Positions 1-10,400 of a stretch of DNA of 64,000 bases are shown piece by piece (within the stretch, counting starts at the first letter, position 1; the number at the start of each line of letters is the position of its first letter). Below the pieces are notes generated by a model. It was given only the letters and a program-made list of their open reading frames with translations. It did no database searches and was not told the origin of the DNA. The translations under genes were made by a program, and so were the position numbers. The stretch lies in assembly GCA_963971225.1 (NCBI GenBank), contig OZ020267.1, positions 121,761,891 to 121,825,890 on the forward strand, written 5' to 3'. Source of the DNA: Melieria omissa (lineage: Eukaryota; Arthropoda; Insecta; Diptera; Ulidiidae).

Positions 1-672
1 AAAAAAAAAAAAACAAAATAATGTTGATGCCGTTTCAGAAACTGCAGTTACTACCATTGTGATTTTTGAGCATTATTTCTGATGGAAGACAAATATAATT
101 TACTTCTTCAGCGAAAACAAAAAAAAAAAATAGATTTGTGAATTAGACATAATGGGATTTGTCGTACGTCGTTATGAAATAGTTGACAAAAAAAAAATAG
201 AGGAATTGCAACCATTCACGTAAAAAGATTTTCGTCCGAAAATTCAAGAATGTGCTGCACAAATTTCTGTATATGCGCGTCTGTTCGCCCCCAGAGCTTG
301 TAACACGACATTGTGCACGTACGCCAAGAGAATCATTCGAAAGAGAGAATTTACGTACGCAGCTTTGCAAGAGAAAACCAGTTGGCATGACTGAATAGGA
401 ACTACTGCACTTTGGTGTACAAGTATAGAGAAATTATTAGGTGCATATGTACCCAACATAGTATAGAGAACTGCTGACGTAACGTAAATGGAAAATTTTC
501 AATATGCGCAGCTTTTGTGAAGTGGTCATTTAGTTATATACGTAGATGAAGTACTCGCTCGAAGGTTGCCTTAAGTCTAAGCTTACACTTTAGTATAGAT
601 AGGGTAGGTAGATTAAATTTTTTCGAGATGCTATTTAAAAATTTTCCTCTTTATATATATATATATATGTAC
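1..672 (-). other. Probable intron of the heat-shock transcript
   Basis: On the minus strand this follows a candidate splice donor at about 671-677. It is AT-rich, with a (TA)n run at 652-668 and A/T homopolymers near the window edge. Possible minus-strand acceptors exist, for example a pyrimidine tract ending in CAG in the 385-420 region, but none can be chosen by eye. No coding ORF is convincing. A second exon may lie here or beyond the window. Confidence 0.35.
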
Positions 673-1180
673 CTTACGCCCTTCTTACTCGAGGTTCAGT
701 TCTACAGCCTCGGAAACACAACCGCCGCCGCCTGCCTGCTCCTGGACTGACTGTTTCGCAATATATCCTGCCTAGCACATACTGCTCAAATCGTTCGCGG
801 CTTCCAAGTTAGGCCCTTTCAAAGCCCTTACATCAATCGTGACTTCGGAACTTTTTCGTCAGCATGGAAAACTGCATACACGAATCTTCAATACTCCTTT
901 GAATTGTGGGAGTAACAAAATTTCAAGACCTCTACCACTGATGCTATTCCTGCTACTTTGGTTTCTTTGCCATGGCGTACTGTCTCGAACTTTCCAACTT
1001 CTTGCTGCTTCTTTCAATCATATTGTCCGCTTCAACACCTTTTGAAATATATACACTTATGAATATTGGACAGCTTCTTTCCAACGCCCCTTTGCTGGTC
1101 TTCACTATTTTTAACACTTTTGCAAACTTTTCAATAAAACTTAGACACACTCTTTGCCACTGTTGCACTACTAATGAACT
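673..1180 (-). ncRNA. Heat-shock transcript, exon 1; hsr-omega candidate
   Basis: The exon runs from the predicted start at 1180 to a donor at 677/672 (GC|GTAAGG or AAG|GTACAT), about 505 nt. The first AUG, at 1021-1019, opens a 22-codon ORF (MIERSSKKLESSRQYAMAKKPK is 22 residues; its last lysine precedes TAG at 955-953). No long ORF begins in this exon. In Drosophila the lncRNA hsr-omega has an exon 1 of similar length, a small exon-1 ORF of about 25 codons and a single intron. The resemblance is architectural only. An Hsp mRNA with a 5'UTR intron, such as Hsp83, remains possible. The diagnostic tandem repeats would lie outside the window. Confidence 0.35.
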
Positions 1181-1460
1181 GACGCTCGGTACAACGGAGC
1201 TATTTATACCATTTTTCCGCTGGGCGGAAAATTCGGGAATTTTCCACAACTCTGGCATTATTGATTTTTGTGTATTCACTTGTGTATTCACATTTACCCT
1301 TTTCGAAGCCAAAATGCTGTTGTCTCGTTCATATACGTGCGCGAAAGCGAGAGCCACACCATTTCAAGGTAGCTGCATGAAACGCGGTGCTGCCACATGG
1401 CTATTAATGGAATTTCGTTTAGGCATAATCTAGAAGGCTTATCGCATTCTAGAAATTTCA
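1176..1460 (-). promoter_or_regulatory. Heat-shock promoter with HSEs, TATA box and Inr
   Basis: Positions 1226-1245 form a perfect four-unit heat-shock element, nGAAnnTTCnnGAAnnTTCn. A second, perfect three-unit element (TTC-GAA-TTC in exact 5-bp phase) sits at 1446-1460. On the minus strand TATAAATA occupies 1208-1201. The fly initiator TCAGTT occupies 1182-1177, which puts the start A at 1180, 28 bases from the first T of the TATA box, the standard spacing. GAGAG/CTCTC motifs near 1350 could bind GAGA factor. The combination is that of an HSF-driven gene transcribed toward position 1. The site matches are seen directly; heat inducibility is inferred. Confidence 0.75.
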
Positions 1461-2016
1461 ATAACGTTAGGAACAAATTAAAGGCGTTCTAACTAATTAA
1501 ATTTGCAACTTTTTGTATTACAGGTTTAAACATTTTTTTTTCTCATAAATAAAAAAAAATTAATTGTCAATAGCAAAAAAAAAAAATTAATACAAGTTAG
1601 CATTGTGCCCAAATACATAATTTGGGGCAAAATACTGAAATTCGAAGCCAAGTAACGCATTTCCCTGGGTTCAAACAAATAAAACCGTATGCTTGCTTCG
1701 AACGTACTAGAATGGTAAAAATTAATTTCAGGGCAAATGGATCTTTAAAATTCAAACAATGGCGGCGAATAAAAGCCAAAAGAGATTATACCTTTTGGAT
1801 TTACCTAGATTACTTTAATTTTTCACTTCATTCAGTATACTAAGCGGTATATTTGCAAGAGAATAAGGGAAAATCGAAAGATTTACTAATTTAAAAAAAG
1901 AGATGATTGTTAGCACGACAAATAAGTTTAGTAGACCGAAATTATATATAATGTCATCTAAAGGACCTCCAACACTAAAAAAGTTCAAGTGACAAGCGTG
2001 ATGTAGACATTCTAAA
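1461..2016. other. No recognisable feature
   Basis: This is AT-rich DNA between the heat-shock promoter and the Helitron, with short poly-A/T runs near 1535-1585. No ORF or repeat boundary is supported. Confidence 0.4.
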
Positions 2017-3153
2017 TCTATATATAAAAAGTGGATGTGTGTGTGTAAGCGCATCACACTCAAACGGACCGGCCCAAAACCCTATGGTTTTGTTTTGTTG
2101 AATTCGTCTTGAGTCAGTTCGGGTTTGTGCGAAAAGAAAAGTTCGGAAAATCTATTGGCAAAGTTGGAAAATTCCTGCCATGTTTGACCGCGAATCACTT
2201 GAGAACGGCTGGACCGATTTGGCTGTATTCGTATTTTTTGGTTGTATTTGTAGTTGTCAGAACAAGAATTGTATGAAAGAAAATTGTAAGAAAACGGGGC
2301 GTGGCACTTTCCACCAGCCCAAATTTTCAGACGATAGCTTTGGAACTATAAGTCATACATCAATTAAATTCAATATAAACTCATTATTTAATCATGTCCT
2401 TTCACAGAGGGAATGTGGCGCGTATTGGACAAAGGGGCGTGGCACCACCCATACAAGCAAAATTTTTACAATGGAATATCTTCGAAACTGTTAGCTGCAC
2501 AGCATTGAAATTTAGTATAGCGTGGTCCCATAGATGTGTCATTCTACTGGTAAGATTTGATGGGCGTTGGACAAGGGGCGTGGCACATTTTTTGTGACCC
2601 AAATATTCCGCTGAACTTATCATTTATTCATATTTTGTGACAGAGGGAATGATGCGGGTATTAAACAAGGGCGTGGCACCGCCCATTCAAGCGATATCAT
2701 TAATATAGAATATCTTCGAAATTGTAAGTCGTACAACACTGAAATTTACCATTCTACTGGTAAGATTTGATAGGCGTTGGGCAAGTGTCGTGGTACATTT
2801 TTTGGTACCCAAATATTCCGCACAGCAGTAAAACTAAGTACGAACGTACCATTTTCCCTTTCAGCAGCAGGGATGGTGCGGGTATTGTACAATGGGGTAT
2901 GGCGTAAGGAAAAATAATAAAAATTGGTTTCTGAAATTGGCATGGTCCATTTTGAATCTTGAAATTAGCAATCCACATCTTCTTTGAAACTTAACAGTTA
3001 CATTGCTGATTTGTGGCCTCAATTGCGTTAATCAGTAGCTCTTCTTTTAGTTGATTTTCTTCGTCAATTTGCATCCCCGTAGATTCGCCATTTCGCGCAT
3101 TTCATTATAAAAAAACAAATGTTGTGCGAGACGACGTTCGCCGGGTCAACTAG
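2017..3153 (+). mobile_element. Non-autonomous Helitron
   Basis: The element starts with TCTATATATAAAAAGTGG, typical of insect Helitrons, and ends CGGGTCAACTAG. A small GCGA/TCGC hairpin (3126-3141) lies about 12 nt before the CTAG terminus. Insertion is exactly between A (2016) and T (3154), with no target duplication, as expected for Helitrons. The interior has partial tandem units of about 235 bp beginning near 2403, 2640 and 2867, each carrying the GGGCGTGGCAC motif. No Rep/helicase ORF is present, so it is non-autonomous. Confidence 0.75.
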
Positions 3154-4035
3154 TTATCAATAAAAGCAGGAGTCTAATTGAAGTCTAAATAGCGAAGAAT
3201 ACTGATTTGTCGCACGCCAGAGGATGCAAAGTGGCCTCTCTTGAGGATTTTTGAATTTAACAACACTTGTTTTGTTATCTAGACACGCTGGAATTAGCAT
3301 TATAGAATTTATAGAATACATAGATTATCAGCGACGCATACAGGATTTCAATTTGGGAGCGGTATGTATACAACTTTTGAGCCCAATACCGTTTGTAATC
3401 ATATTTGTCACCCACATAACTTACCACGACAGCCCGATTAGCCGACTAAGGTCTAGTGTCCAACATTCGTGTTGTGTGAAAATAGATGGAAGGATCTCAC
3501 AGATGTATGCCGATTCCGAACGGAAAATTGGGATCTCATTCTTAAAGGTTTGCTATTTTCTGCTAAAAGAGCCGCAGCTGAAAAAAAATCCTTTTTTTAT
3601 GTATATGTAATTAAGAATTAATTAATTAAGTATATAATTTAAGAATATGTAATTGATATGCTACTTTGCTACTACGAAGATGAGAACTTGGGCTTGCGCG
3701 TTGCTCAAAAAATATTTGCCTGCATAATTGTCTTCACTTCGGATATTGTAAAAATAAAATGAACATTTTATTGTAATGAACACTTGTGTGTATCCAATGA
3801 TTTTTATGTCCAATGAAACCATTATTACACACATTTATCATATTCTACCAATTGAAGAATTCTTTTCCTTTCGATAGAGACTTCGGATATATCGCATTTT
3901 GGCTAATCTCGTAATTTTTCGGTCTTACTGTCTATCGTGAATGATAATCTATTACATAAAGAGGAAGCAGAGCCGCTAAAATTGTGTCCCGATGTTATTT
4001 AGAAAGTGTTTTTCCAGAACTCTGGAAGTTGAGAA
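3154..4035. other. Intergenic stretch with an old dispersed repeat
   Basis: Positions 3450-3570 resemble 20030-20140: both contain GATG.ATGCCGATTCC followed by AACGG and TTGGGA. This is probably a decayed repeat. The last few hundred bases should contain the promoter and 5'UTR of the PHD gene, but no TATA box or clear Inr was recognised. Confidence 0.3.
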
Positions 4036-5767
4036 ATGGTATCATATCGGACATGTGATATTTGTAAACATAAAACTAATACCGACTTGGACGTAATACT
4101 GTTTGGTGATTGGCAAATACGAGGTGTGTGCGTCCATTACTTCTGTCTGGTGAGTGTCGTGACGAACATTGAAATTTGAATTCAAATTGATGGTTCTCTG
4201 ACGTTTTTCCTGCAGCTACTGTCCACCCACTTGCCACAGAAAGGCCAAGATTCCGGCGGCATTAACGGCTTCTTGCTGCGCGACATACGTAACGAGATTG
4301 CCGCCGCCGGCAAACGCACTTGCTGTTTTTGCGGCAAGTTGCACGCGTCAATTCGCTGCCGAAAGTGCAAGGAGTACTTTCATTTGGTGTGTGGCTATGC
4401 CAATGGGTGTCTGTTTCAATTTTACGAAGAGTTTGCCTCATACTGCAACGAATGTCTCCCGGTGAAGCAGTTACTACCGCAAAACTTCAAGCCGCCTCCC
4501 AGTTATGATCGCTGCAACATCTGTGCGACACAGCTGGGCAAGTTTACGTTGACGCGCGTGGTTGTTGCCGTCTGTTGTGGCAATGGCTACGCTCACACCA
4601 TTTGTGTGCAGAAGTACGCGTTGAGTGCTGGTTACTACTTGCGATGTCTGTGGTGCCGAAGCAAAGCGTTCCGTGACGATGTGCGGCTGCGTGGTGTGTT
4701 CGTGCCGGATAGAGATGCGCAGTGGGAGCGGGAGAAAGGCGCCTACAAGGACTTGCATCGGGGGCACTCGCGCTGTGATATGCAGTCATGCCTTTGCCCC
4801 AAAGGACGCGACTTTGTGAGCGGTAATTTGGCTACAGCCGCTGATTCGTTTATTTTGGAGTCCTATTTACTTACAAACATGCATTTTCTTGCCAACAGGG
4901 AAATGGGCGCTGATTATTTGTTCGCTGTGTGGCGGTGCCGGTGCACACAATCCGTTGTGCATACCGGGACACGAAAAGTCGAAAGAGCCCGTGACCAGCT
5001 TTAAGTGCAGTGTGTGTACGCGTATCGAATCCCAAGTGAACAATGGTGGGAGTCAGAGTAGACCATCATTCGTAGACGAAGACGTTCAAATAGATGTCTC
5101 GGTTTACATGGTGAAAAAGGGCGGCACACCGTTGCCCTTGGAGGAAGCAGCAGTTGAGACGCACGTATTCTCCGATGACAGCGAATCGTCGAGTAGCATC
5201 ACCACTGTGCTACGGTGTCACTCATATTCAGCTGCAGCTCTGCACAGCGCTGTTAGTGCGTGCACAACCATTCGAGTAGAAGCCGCACACGAGCTACCAT
5301 CAACATCTGCTGGTTGCCATCAATCTGCACCCGCTGAAGCCAATTTAAGCCCACCAGTTGTGCTTGATAACACAGCAGATACTACGGCAAACATTGTACT
5401 CTCGCAGCTTGACAATCCGGTTGCCATCGCTTATACCCCAAATGCTACTCCAGAAGTTCCGCACTCAGAAGTGGCACAGTCGGACGAGGGCACACCTCAA
5501 TCGGCGGTCGTATCATCCACCTCACGAGAGCCCATTAACTCGGTCGTGACTTTTGAAATGTACGAATTCGACAACGAGCTGGAAAACTGTCTAGGTACCG
5601 TTGTACTCCGCATCAATTTGGCGGAAAAACGATTCGCTGGCAAAACTTTAGATGAGATTCAGAAAACGAGGGGACTGTTAACGCATGATGATGTGATTGC
5701 GCGTCACGATGACCGGGGCATATTTGCGGTTATTGATAGAATCATAAACGAAGAACTGGGTTTGTAA
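4036..5767 (+). CDS. PHD/RING zinc-finger protein, PHF7/G2E3/pineapple-eye family
   Basis: The exons are 4036-4149, 4216-4822 and 4899-5767, with donors CTG|GTGAGT and G|GTAATT and acceptors TGCAG and AACAG. Phases agree and give 529 residues. An extended PHD module comes first: CDIC at residues 7-10, HYFC near 34-37, CCFC near 74 and an HLVC stretch near 92. A second zinc module starts near 138 (CNIC, then HTIC and CLWC). A third, near 243-280, reads W-x3-IC-x2-C with later paired cysteines. This order is diagnostic of PHF7/G2E3 proteins, which are histone-reading or ubiquitin-ligase-type nuclear proteins. A Ser/Thr-rich linker precedes a conserved-looking C-terminus (about 455-529). No HECT domain is visible. 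The gene is convergent with capu. Ortholog choice between Phf7 and pie is not settled. Confidence 0.85.
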
Positions 5768-5872
5768 GGAAAGCAATTGAAATTCGCTTCGTTTGGTGTT
5801 GAAACGGTCGAATATAAATAATATTCGATTACAAAGTTATGAGTCTAAAACTAGAAATTAGAAGAAACCACA

Positions 5873-5878
5873 AATAAA
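5873..5878 (+). terminator. Polyadenylation signal of the PHD gene
   Basis: A canonical AATAAA lies about 106 bases after the stop codon, a typical distance for a short 3'UTR. Confidence 0.55.
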
Positions 5879-6008
5879 ATAAGTGTGTTAAATATATCTG
5901 AAGCGTTTCATTTGCATATTTTCTGATTGCAGAACTGGACTGGTTGAGGTTTTGGTTTCAATTAAGATTTCTTTGTGACGAGTGTAATCAAAATTAGATA
6001 TTCGTTAC

Positions 6009-6635
6009 TTAACCCGTTCGCTTTTTTTCCCCGTATAATCCTAAGTTTAAATTCAAAGATCTTTTATTATACACGGTTTTATAATGTTATGTCTTCACAT
6101 GGTCAAGAAAAGGGGGAGGTGAAGAAAGGAAAATTAGTTTTAAATTTTTAACTTAAATACAGATTATTTTTTCAATAACAAAGTGATCGACTTTTAGTTA
6201 TGTGTAACAAGTTTTATGTTTAGATAAGGGGGCGTTGTTTATATTGGGATCGATTTTGGGTTTTCATCATCATTTTCCACAATATTGGATAGGTATACTA
6301 AATGACTATCTTTCTGTTTAATGGAATTTCTAATTTTAATGAAAAATGTGATTTTTTCAAAACTCTGAAGGGCTTGAAATAGGCTTCTTGCCTTGAAAAC
6401 CCCCAAATTATGAAATCTTACATGTTATATGGAAATTGTTGCTCATATTCACTGCATAGTGCATTCACATAGTGTTTCGTAAAGGGGAAATCTCGGAGAA
6501 ACATTCGAGTCCCACATTAGAGGAGGTCCCACTATAGACAACTCTCCCTTAATTATTTCAGCCACAACGGTATGACAACACTACAAAACAGGACCCGGTA
6601 AATTCTCCAGTCAAAACCTGCAGCGAAAGTGTTAA
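6009..6635. repeat. Possible piggyBac-like MITE
   Basis: TTAA at 6009-6012 and at 6632-6635 flank ends that are imperfect inverted copies (CCCGTTCGCT versus CACTTTCGCT when read inward). The match is 8 of 10 bases only. The end resembles the 33996-34452 element. Otherwise this stretch between the two convergent genes is non-coding. Confidence 0.3.
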
Positions 6636-6708
6636 ACCACTTTACGTCGCACAAATACGTAAACCACTTAACAATTTTAATAACTTTTCGCAGTTTTTTG
6701 CGTTGATT

Positions 6709-6714
6709 TTTATT
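6709..6714 (-). terminator. capu: Candidate polyadenylation signal of capu
   Basis: Minus-strand AATAAA lies about 265 bases past the capu stop. A second one lies at 6063-6068. Which is used cannot be told from sequence. Confidence 0.4.
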
Positions 6715-6977
6715 GGAATTTCGATATTTAACAATCCTATGATAGAAAGCTTACGTGTACAAACTTAAGAAGAACTTTCTCTAATCTATTGCAATAATGT
6801 AATTAAAAAGTATTAACAAATAGACACGCGATCGTAGCAGTCATTGGGGACACAGCAGCGCTGAGTAAGCGTTGGGAAAGCGCGTCCTAACTAAAAAATA
6901 TAGCAGGTGTGTGTTCAAAGATTTGTGGTTGAGTTGAGCTAATTAAGAATGCAGTAGACTGTTGACAAGTTGCCATA

Positions 6978-7451
6978 CTACTTTTTACTTAGTCGCAGGA
7001 TGCGCTCCTTGAGGCCGCCCGGCTTCAGTTTTGTGGTCTTCGCAGGTTTGCGGGGCTGCGACTGCATTTGCTTTGTTTTCCGAAGGCTGCATTAAATAAA
7101 TGAAACAGTACTAACTGATGAGCTACACTTGATTGAGAGTAAATAGTGCTTACAGTTCGTTCCAAAGCACAGCAATTTCCTTTTTCCAGATATCCTTGAA
7201 GTCATTTGTGAAATTGGTCCAGTATTCGAAGAACTGGTCAGGCGTGCACTGCTCCAGTGGGCGCGACTTGGGCGTAAAGTGATAGAAACGCATCGTGTCG
7301 ATGAACAGTTCACGCGATTCGTCGAGATCCTTGAACAGTTTGTCGATGGTTTTCGTTGCGCCCTCAATGAACTCTTCCATTTTCGCTTTGAAGGGTTGCA
7401 AGGTGGACTCCGTTGATGCAAGGACGACTTTTTCAGTGGTCTTCACACAGG
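6978..7451 (-). CDS. capu: capu exons for the FH2 end and Spire-binding tail
   Basis: There are two exons, 7451-7154 and 7086-6978, separated by a 67-bp intron (GTAAGC...TGCAG). The first encodes the last FH2 helices (AFEEFI-like MEEFIEGATKTIDKLFKDL, then a conserved FWTNFTNDFKDIWKKE-type region). The second encodes a 36-residue Lys/Arg-rich tail ending in LSKK. In Drosophila this tail binds the Spire KIND domain and also microtubules; that role is transferred from family knowledge. Confidence 0.9.
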
Positions 7452-10400
7452 CTGTTGATGACGAGAAAATTGAGTTATTTGAACGACTGAAACAGATTCT
7501 CAGTTATAATCATCGGAAAGTAGATAGCGTACCGTTTAGTTTCTTGTTCAGTTCTATGATTTGAAGTTTGACTTCATCGAAATCCACTTGAGCCGCGCGC
7601 TCAACATCAGATGGCTCGGGGATCGGCAGCGGCATTTCCAGTAGCTGTACACCCTCTTTCCGACGACGACTGATGTACGTTCGAACGATGAAGTGTAACA
7701 GCGTCGTCTGCGACTCTTTCGATTTAACATCCTTCAGCTTGCTCAAGATCTCCAGAGTGAAACCGTCTGCTTGACCGCGCTGCCGATTGCCGCCGTTCAT
7801 GTAGTTGCCCAGCGTCAGTATGATCGAGAAGACCAATTTGAGGTCCTCGCTTTCAAGCAGGTATTGGGACAGAAACAGTACTACTTCTAGCTTCCGCGCA
7901 ATAATCGTGGCAGATTCATCGAATTCTGCTTGAAATACGATGCAGGAAATGCGTTCGGTCGACATTGAGATTTGTGAGATTTTCAGCAGGAACTGCTCCG
8001 GATAATCCAGCGGCACATCGCTCTGCGCAGCTTCCTTGATCAGCTCGAGTTCTTCGTTCGTTGCTTTGACGTTGATGATCTGCTGCAGGGTCTCGAGACT
8101 CACTACTGAAGTGTCGACGTGGTAGATGGCGTGCTCGATCTCATAGAAATCGACGTGCAGACTGCGTGACACGATACCAACGTTCTGCGACCTTTTGCTG
8201 TCCAGCACTTTCATGGTTTTTGCGCGCACTTCTTTCTTCTCCTTTGGTTTGCTGATGGGCACAACAGCTTGTCGTGAGAAGAGTTCGGTGAACTCGTCAA
8301 TGTTGTCCAGGCTCGTTTCTCCGATCTCCTGCCAAATTTCTTTCGGGCCTCCGCTGTCGATGGCATCGTCGGGTGAACTGCCACTGGAGTCTGTGCCGAC
8401 TGTGGGTGGTATGGGCGGCGCCTTGGACGGCAGCGCGGCCGTAACAATACGTGTCCAATATAAGGGCTTCATTGGCTTAGGCGGGTTCACGGCGATTTTT
8501 CGGAGCGCTGAAACATTGAAACAAAATCATTTTGAAGATGTGTAGGCGAGGTTTGCGTGCGTTGATGAATATTTACCATTCGGCTGCTGGAACCAGCCAC
8601 TTTCGGCTGGGTTAGGCAACGGCGCTGGAGTTGTAGAAGTGGGTGGCTTGGGCGCGCCTGGAGGTGGTGGAGGAGGTATTAGCGAGGTGTTAAGTGGTGG
8701 CAGACCAGGTGGAGGCGGTGGCGGAGGCTGAGTTGATCCGTCTGCTGCTGGCGCAGGCGGGGGTGGAGGAGGCGCTACGGGCGTGAAGTTTGGAACTGGT
8801 GGTGGAGCGGGAGGAGCGGGTGGTGGTGGTGGCGGCGGAGGAGGAGGCAAAGTCGCCGCTGCAGTGTTTGCGATTAGTGGAGGTGGTAGTGGTGGTGGTG
8901 GTGGTGGTGGTGGCGGCGGAGGTGGGGCCGGCGTGCTCTCGCTTTGTGTTTTTGCTTCGTCGTTGTCCTCAGTTTGTGCGCTCTGCTCAGTGGTTTGATT
9001 AGGACTAGCAGCATGACCACATGCAGGACACGTGGTTGTATCGGCTGCAATCACATCGGTTTGTGCGCTCACATCCAGCAGGTGCTTTGTGCTGCCCTCA
9101 CTGCTAACGGGTGCACTCGCCGGCGTTCTGTCAAACTCGTACACGGTGGTCTCGCTGGCGTTTAGCAAATCCGTCAGCTGTGTGCAACGTTTCGAAGGAC
9201 GTCGGTGCGTCTCGCTGCCACCGAGTAGCTCAGCGATGACGCTATGTACCTCGGCTAGAGTGGAGCAGCTCAATAGGCACTTGCGCAGATGCTGTTGGAA
9301 GGCGTTGTCGAAGGCGGCGGCGTCCACTTGGACGCTCTTAGGAATTCTGGCGGTGCCCGTTGGCGTGCTGCAATGTGGCCACGCGGCGATGGTGTCCAGC
9401 TTGCCTGGTGTCAATGGCAACGACGTGGTTGGCGCCTCCGTATGTGTCCACTGGTACATCTGAAAAGGCTGAAAGGGGAAAATGCGCATTATTTTCTGTT
9501 GCTAAGAGAAAATGTCGGAATTTATTATGTACAGTTCAGTGTATAACTACTGCATTGTATTAATGTGTTGATTAAATAAATAAATATTACAATTGGATTT
9601 TATTGGGATTCAAAAATATCGGTTTGAAAATAAATCTGTATGTTCAACAGTGCCCGCTCGAGTGTTCGGGTTAGGTGAATGTCTCAAATGAAATGTTTGC
9701 GTTCGGTTCGGTTCGGTTTCGGCTAAAATTGACTGGGTATTTGAATAAACAATGTTGCATACATATCTACATACATACATAATTGTATGTCGTTACGGAC
9801 GGTAAGGGTTCGAACAATTTTAGTTCACAAATATTAATGTAAGTTTATTCAAAGAGACATTTTGTAGTTTAGAATTCGTAGGAATAACATTCGGTCACAA
9901 ATGACTGTTGGTATGTGAAAGGGAAGTTCAAATTTTGTCAGCGGCAAGTATGCAATAAATCTGGATTTTCATATCATATAAAGATAGTAATAAAACCAAA
10001 GTAGAAGAAAGCGGTAATAAGTGCAAATAGTGCCTGACACGAAAGCATACTCTCGCATTCACCCACTGAGCTCTAATGAATATGTAGGGAAACGCAACGA
10101 CTTGTCACGTTTTGTCTCGTTTAGTTTTTGCAGTCGAAATGTTAAGCAATCACCGCTCAGAAGTGCAATCACTTGAAAGCAACTGCAGGCAATCTCCGCA
10201 CCGGACAGACAAAAAATATCCACAAGTCAAATACTAATTACAAACGGCAACCCGCATGCAGGGTGTGAGAACGAAGTGCGAACAAGGTGAGACAATTTCG
10301 AAATATCGAAACGTTTTAATTGAAACACGTTGAGGCTACAGCGCAATTCACTTTTTGCTCTTCCTTTTTACGCCCTGCACTGGGCTGCTTGGTCATCGTC

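Noticed and set aside
953..1357. 134-codon minus-strand ORF across the heat-shock promoter
   Set aside because: It starts upstream of the TATA box and HSE, so most of it is not in the predicted transcript; only the last 22 codons follow an AUG in the transcript.
8690..9000. Plus-strand glycine-rich ORFs
   Set aside because: They are the reverse complement of the capu FH1 proline codons.
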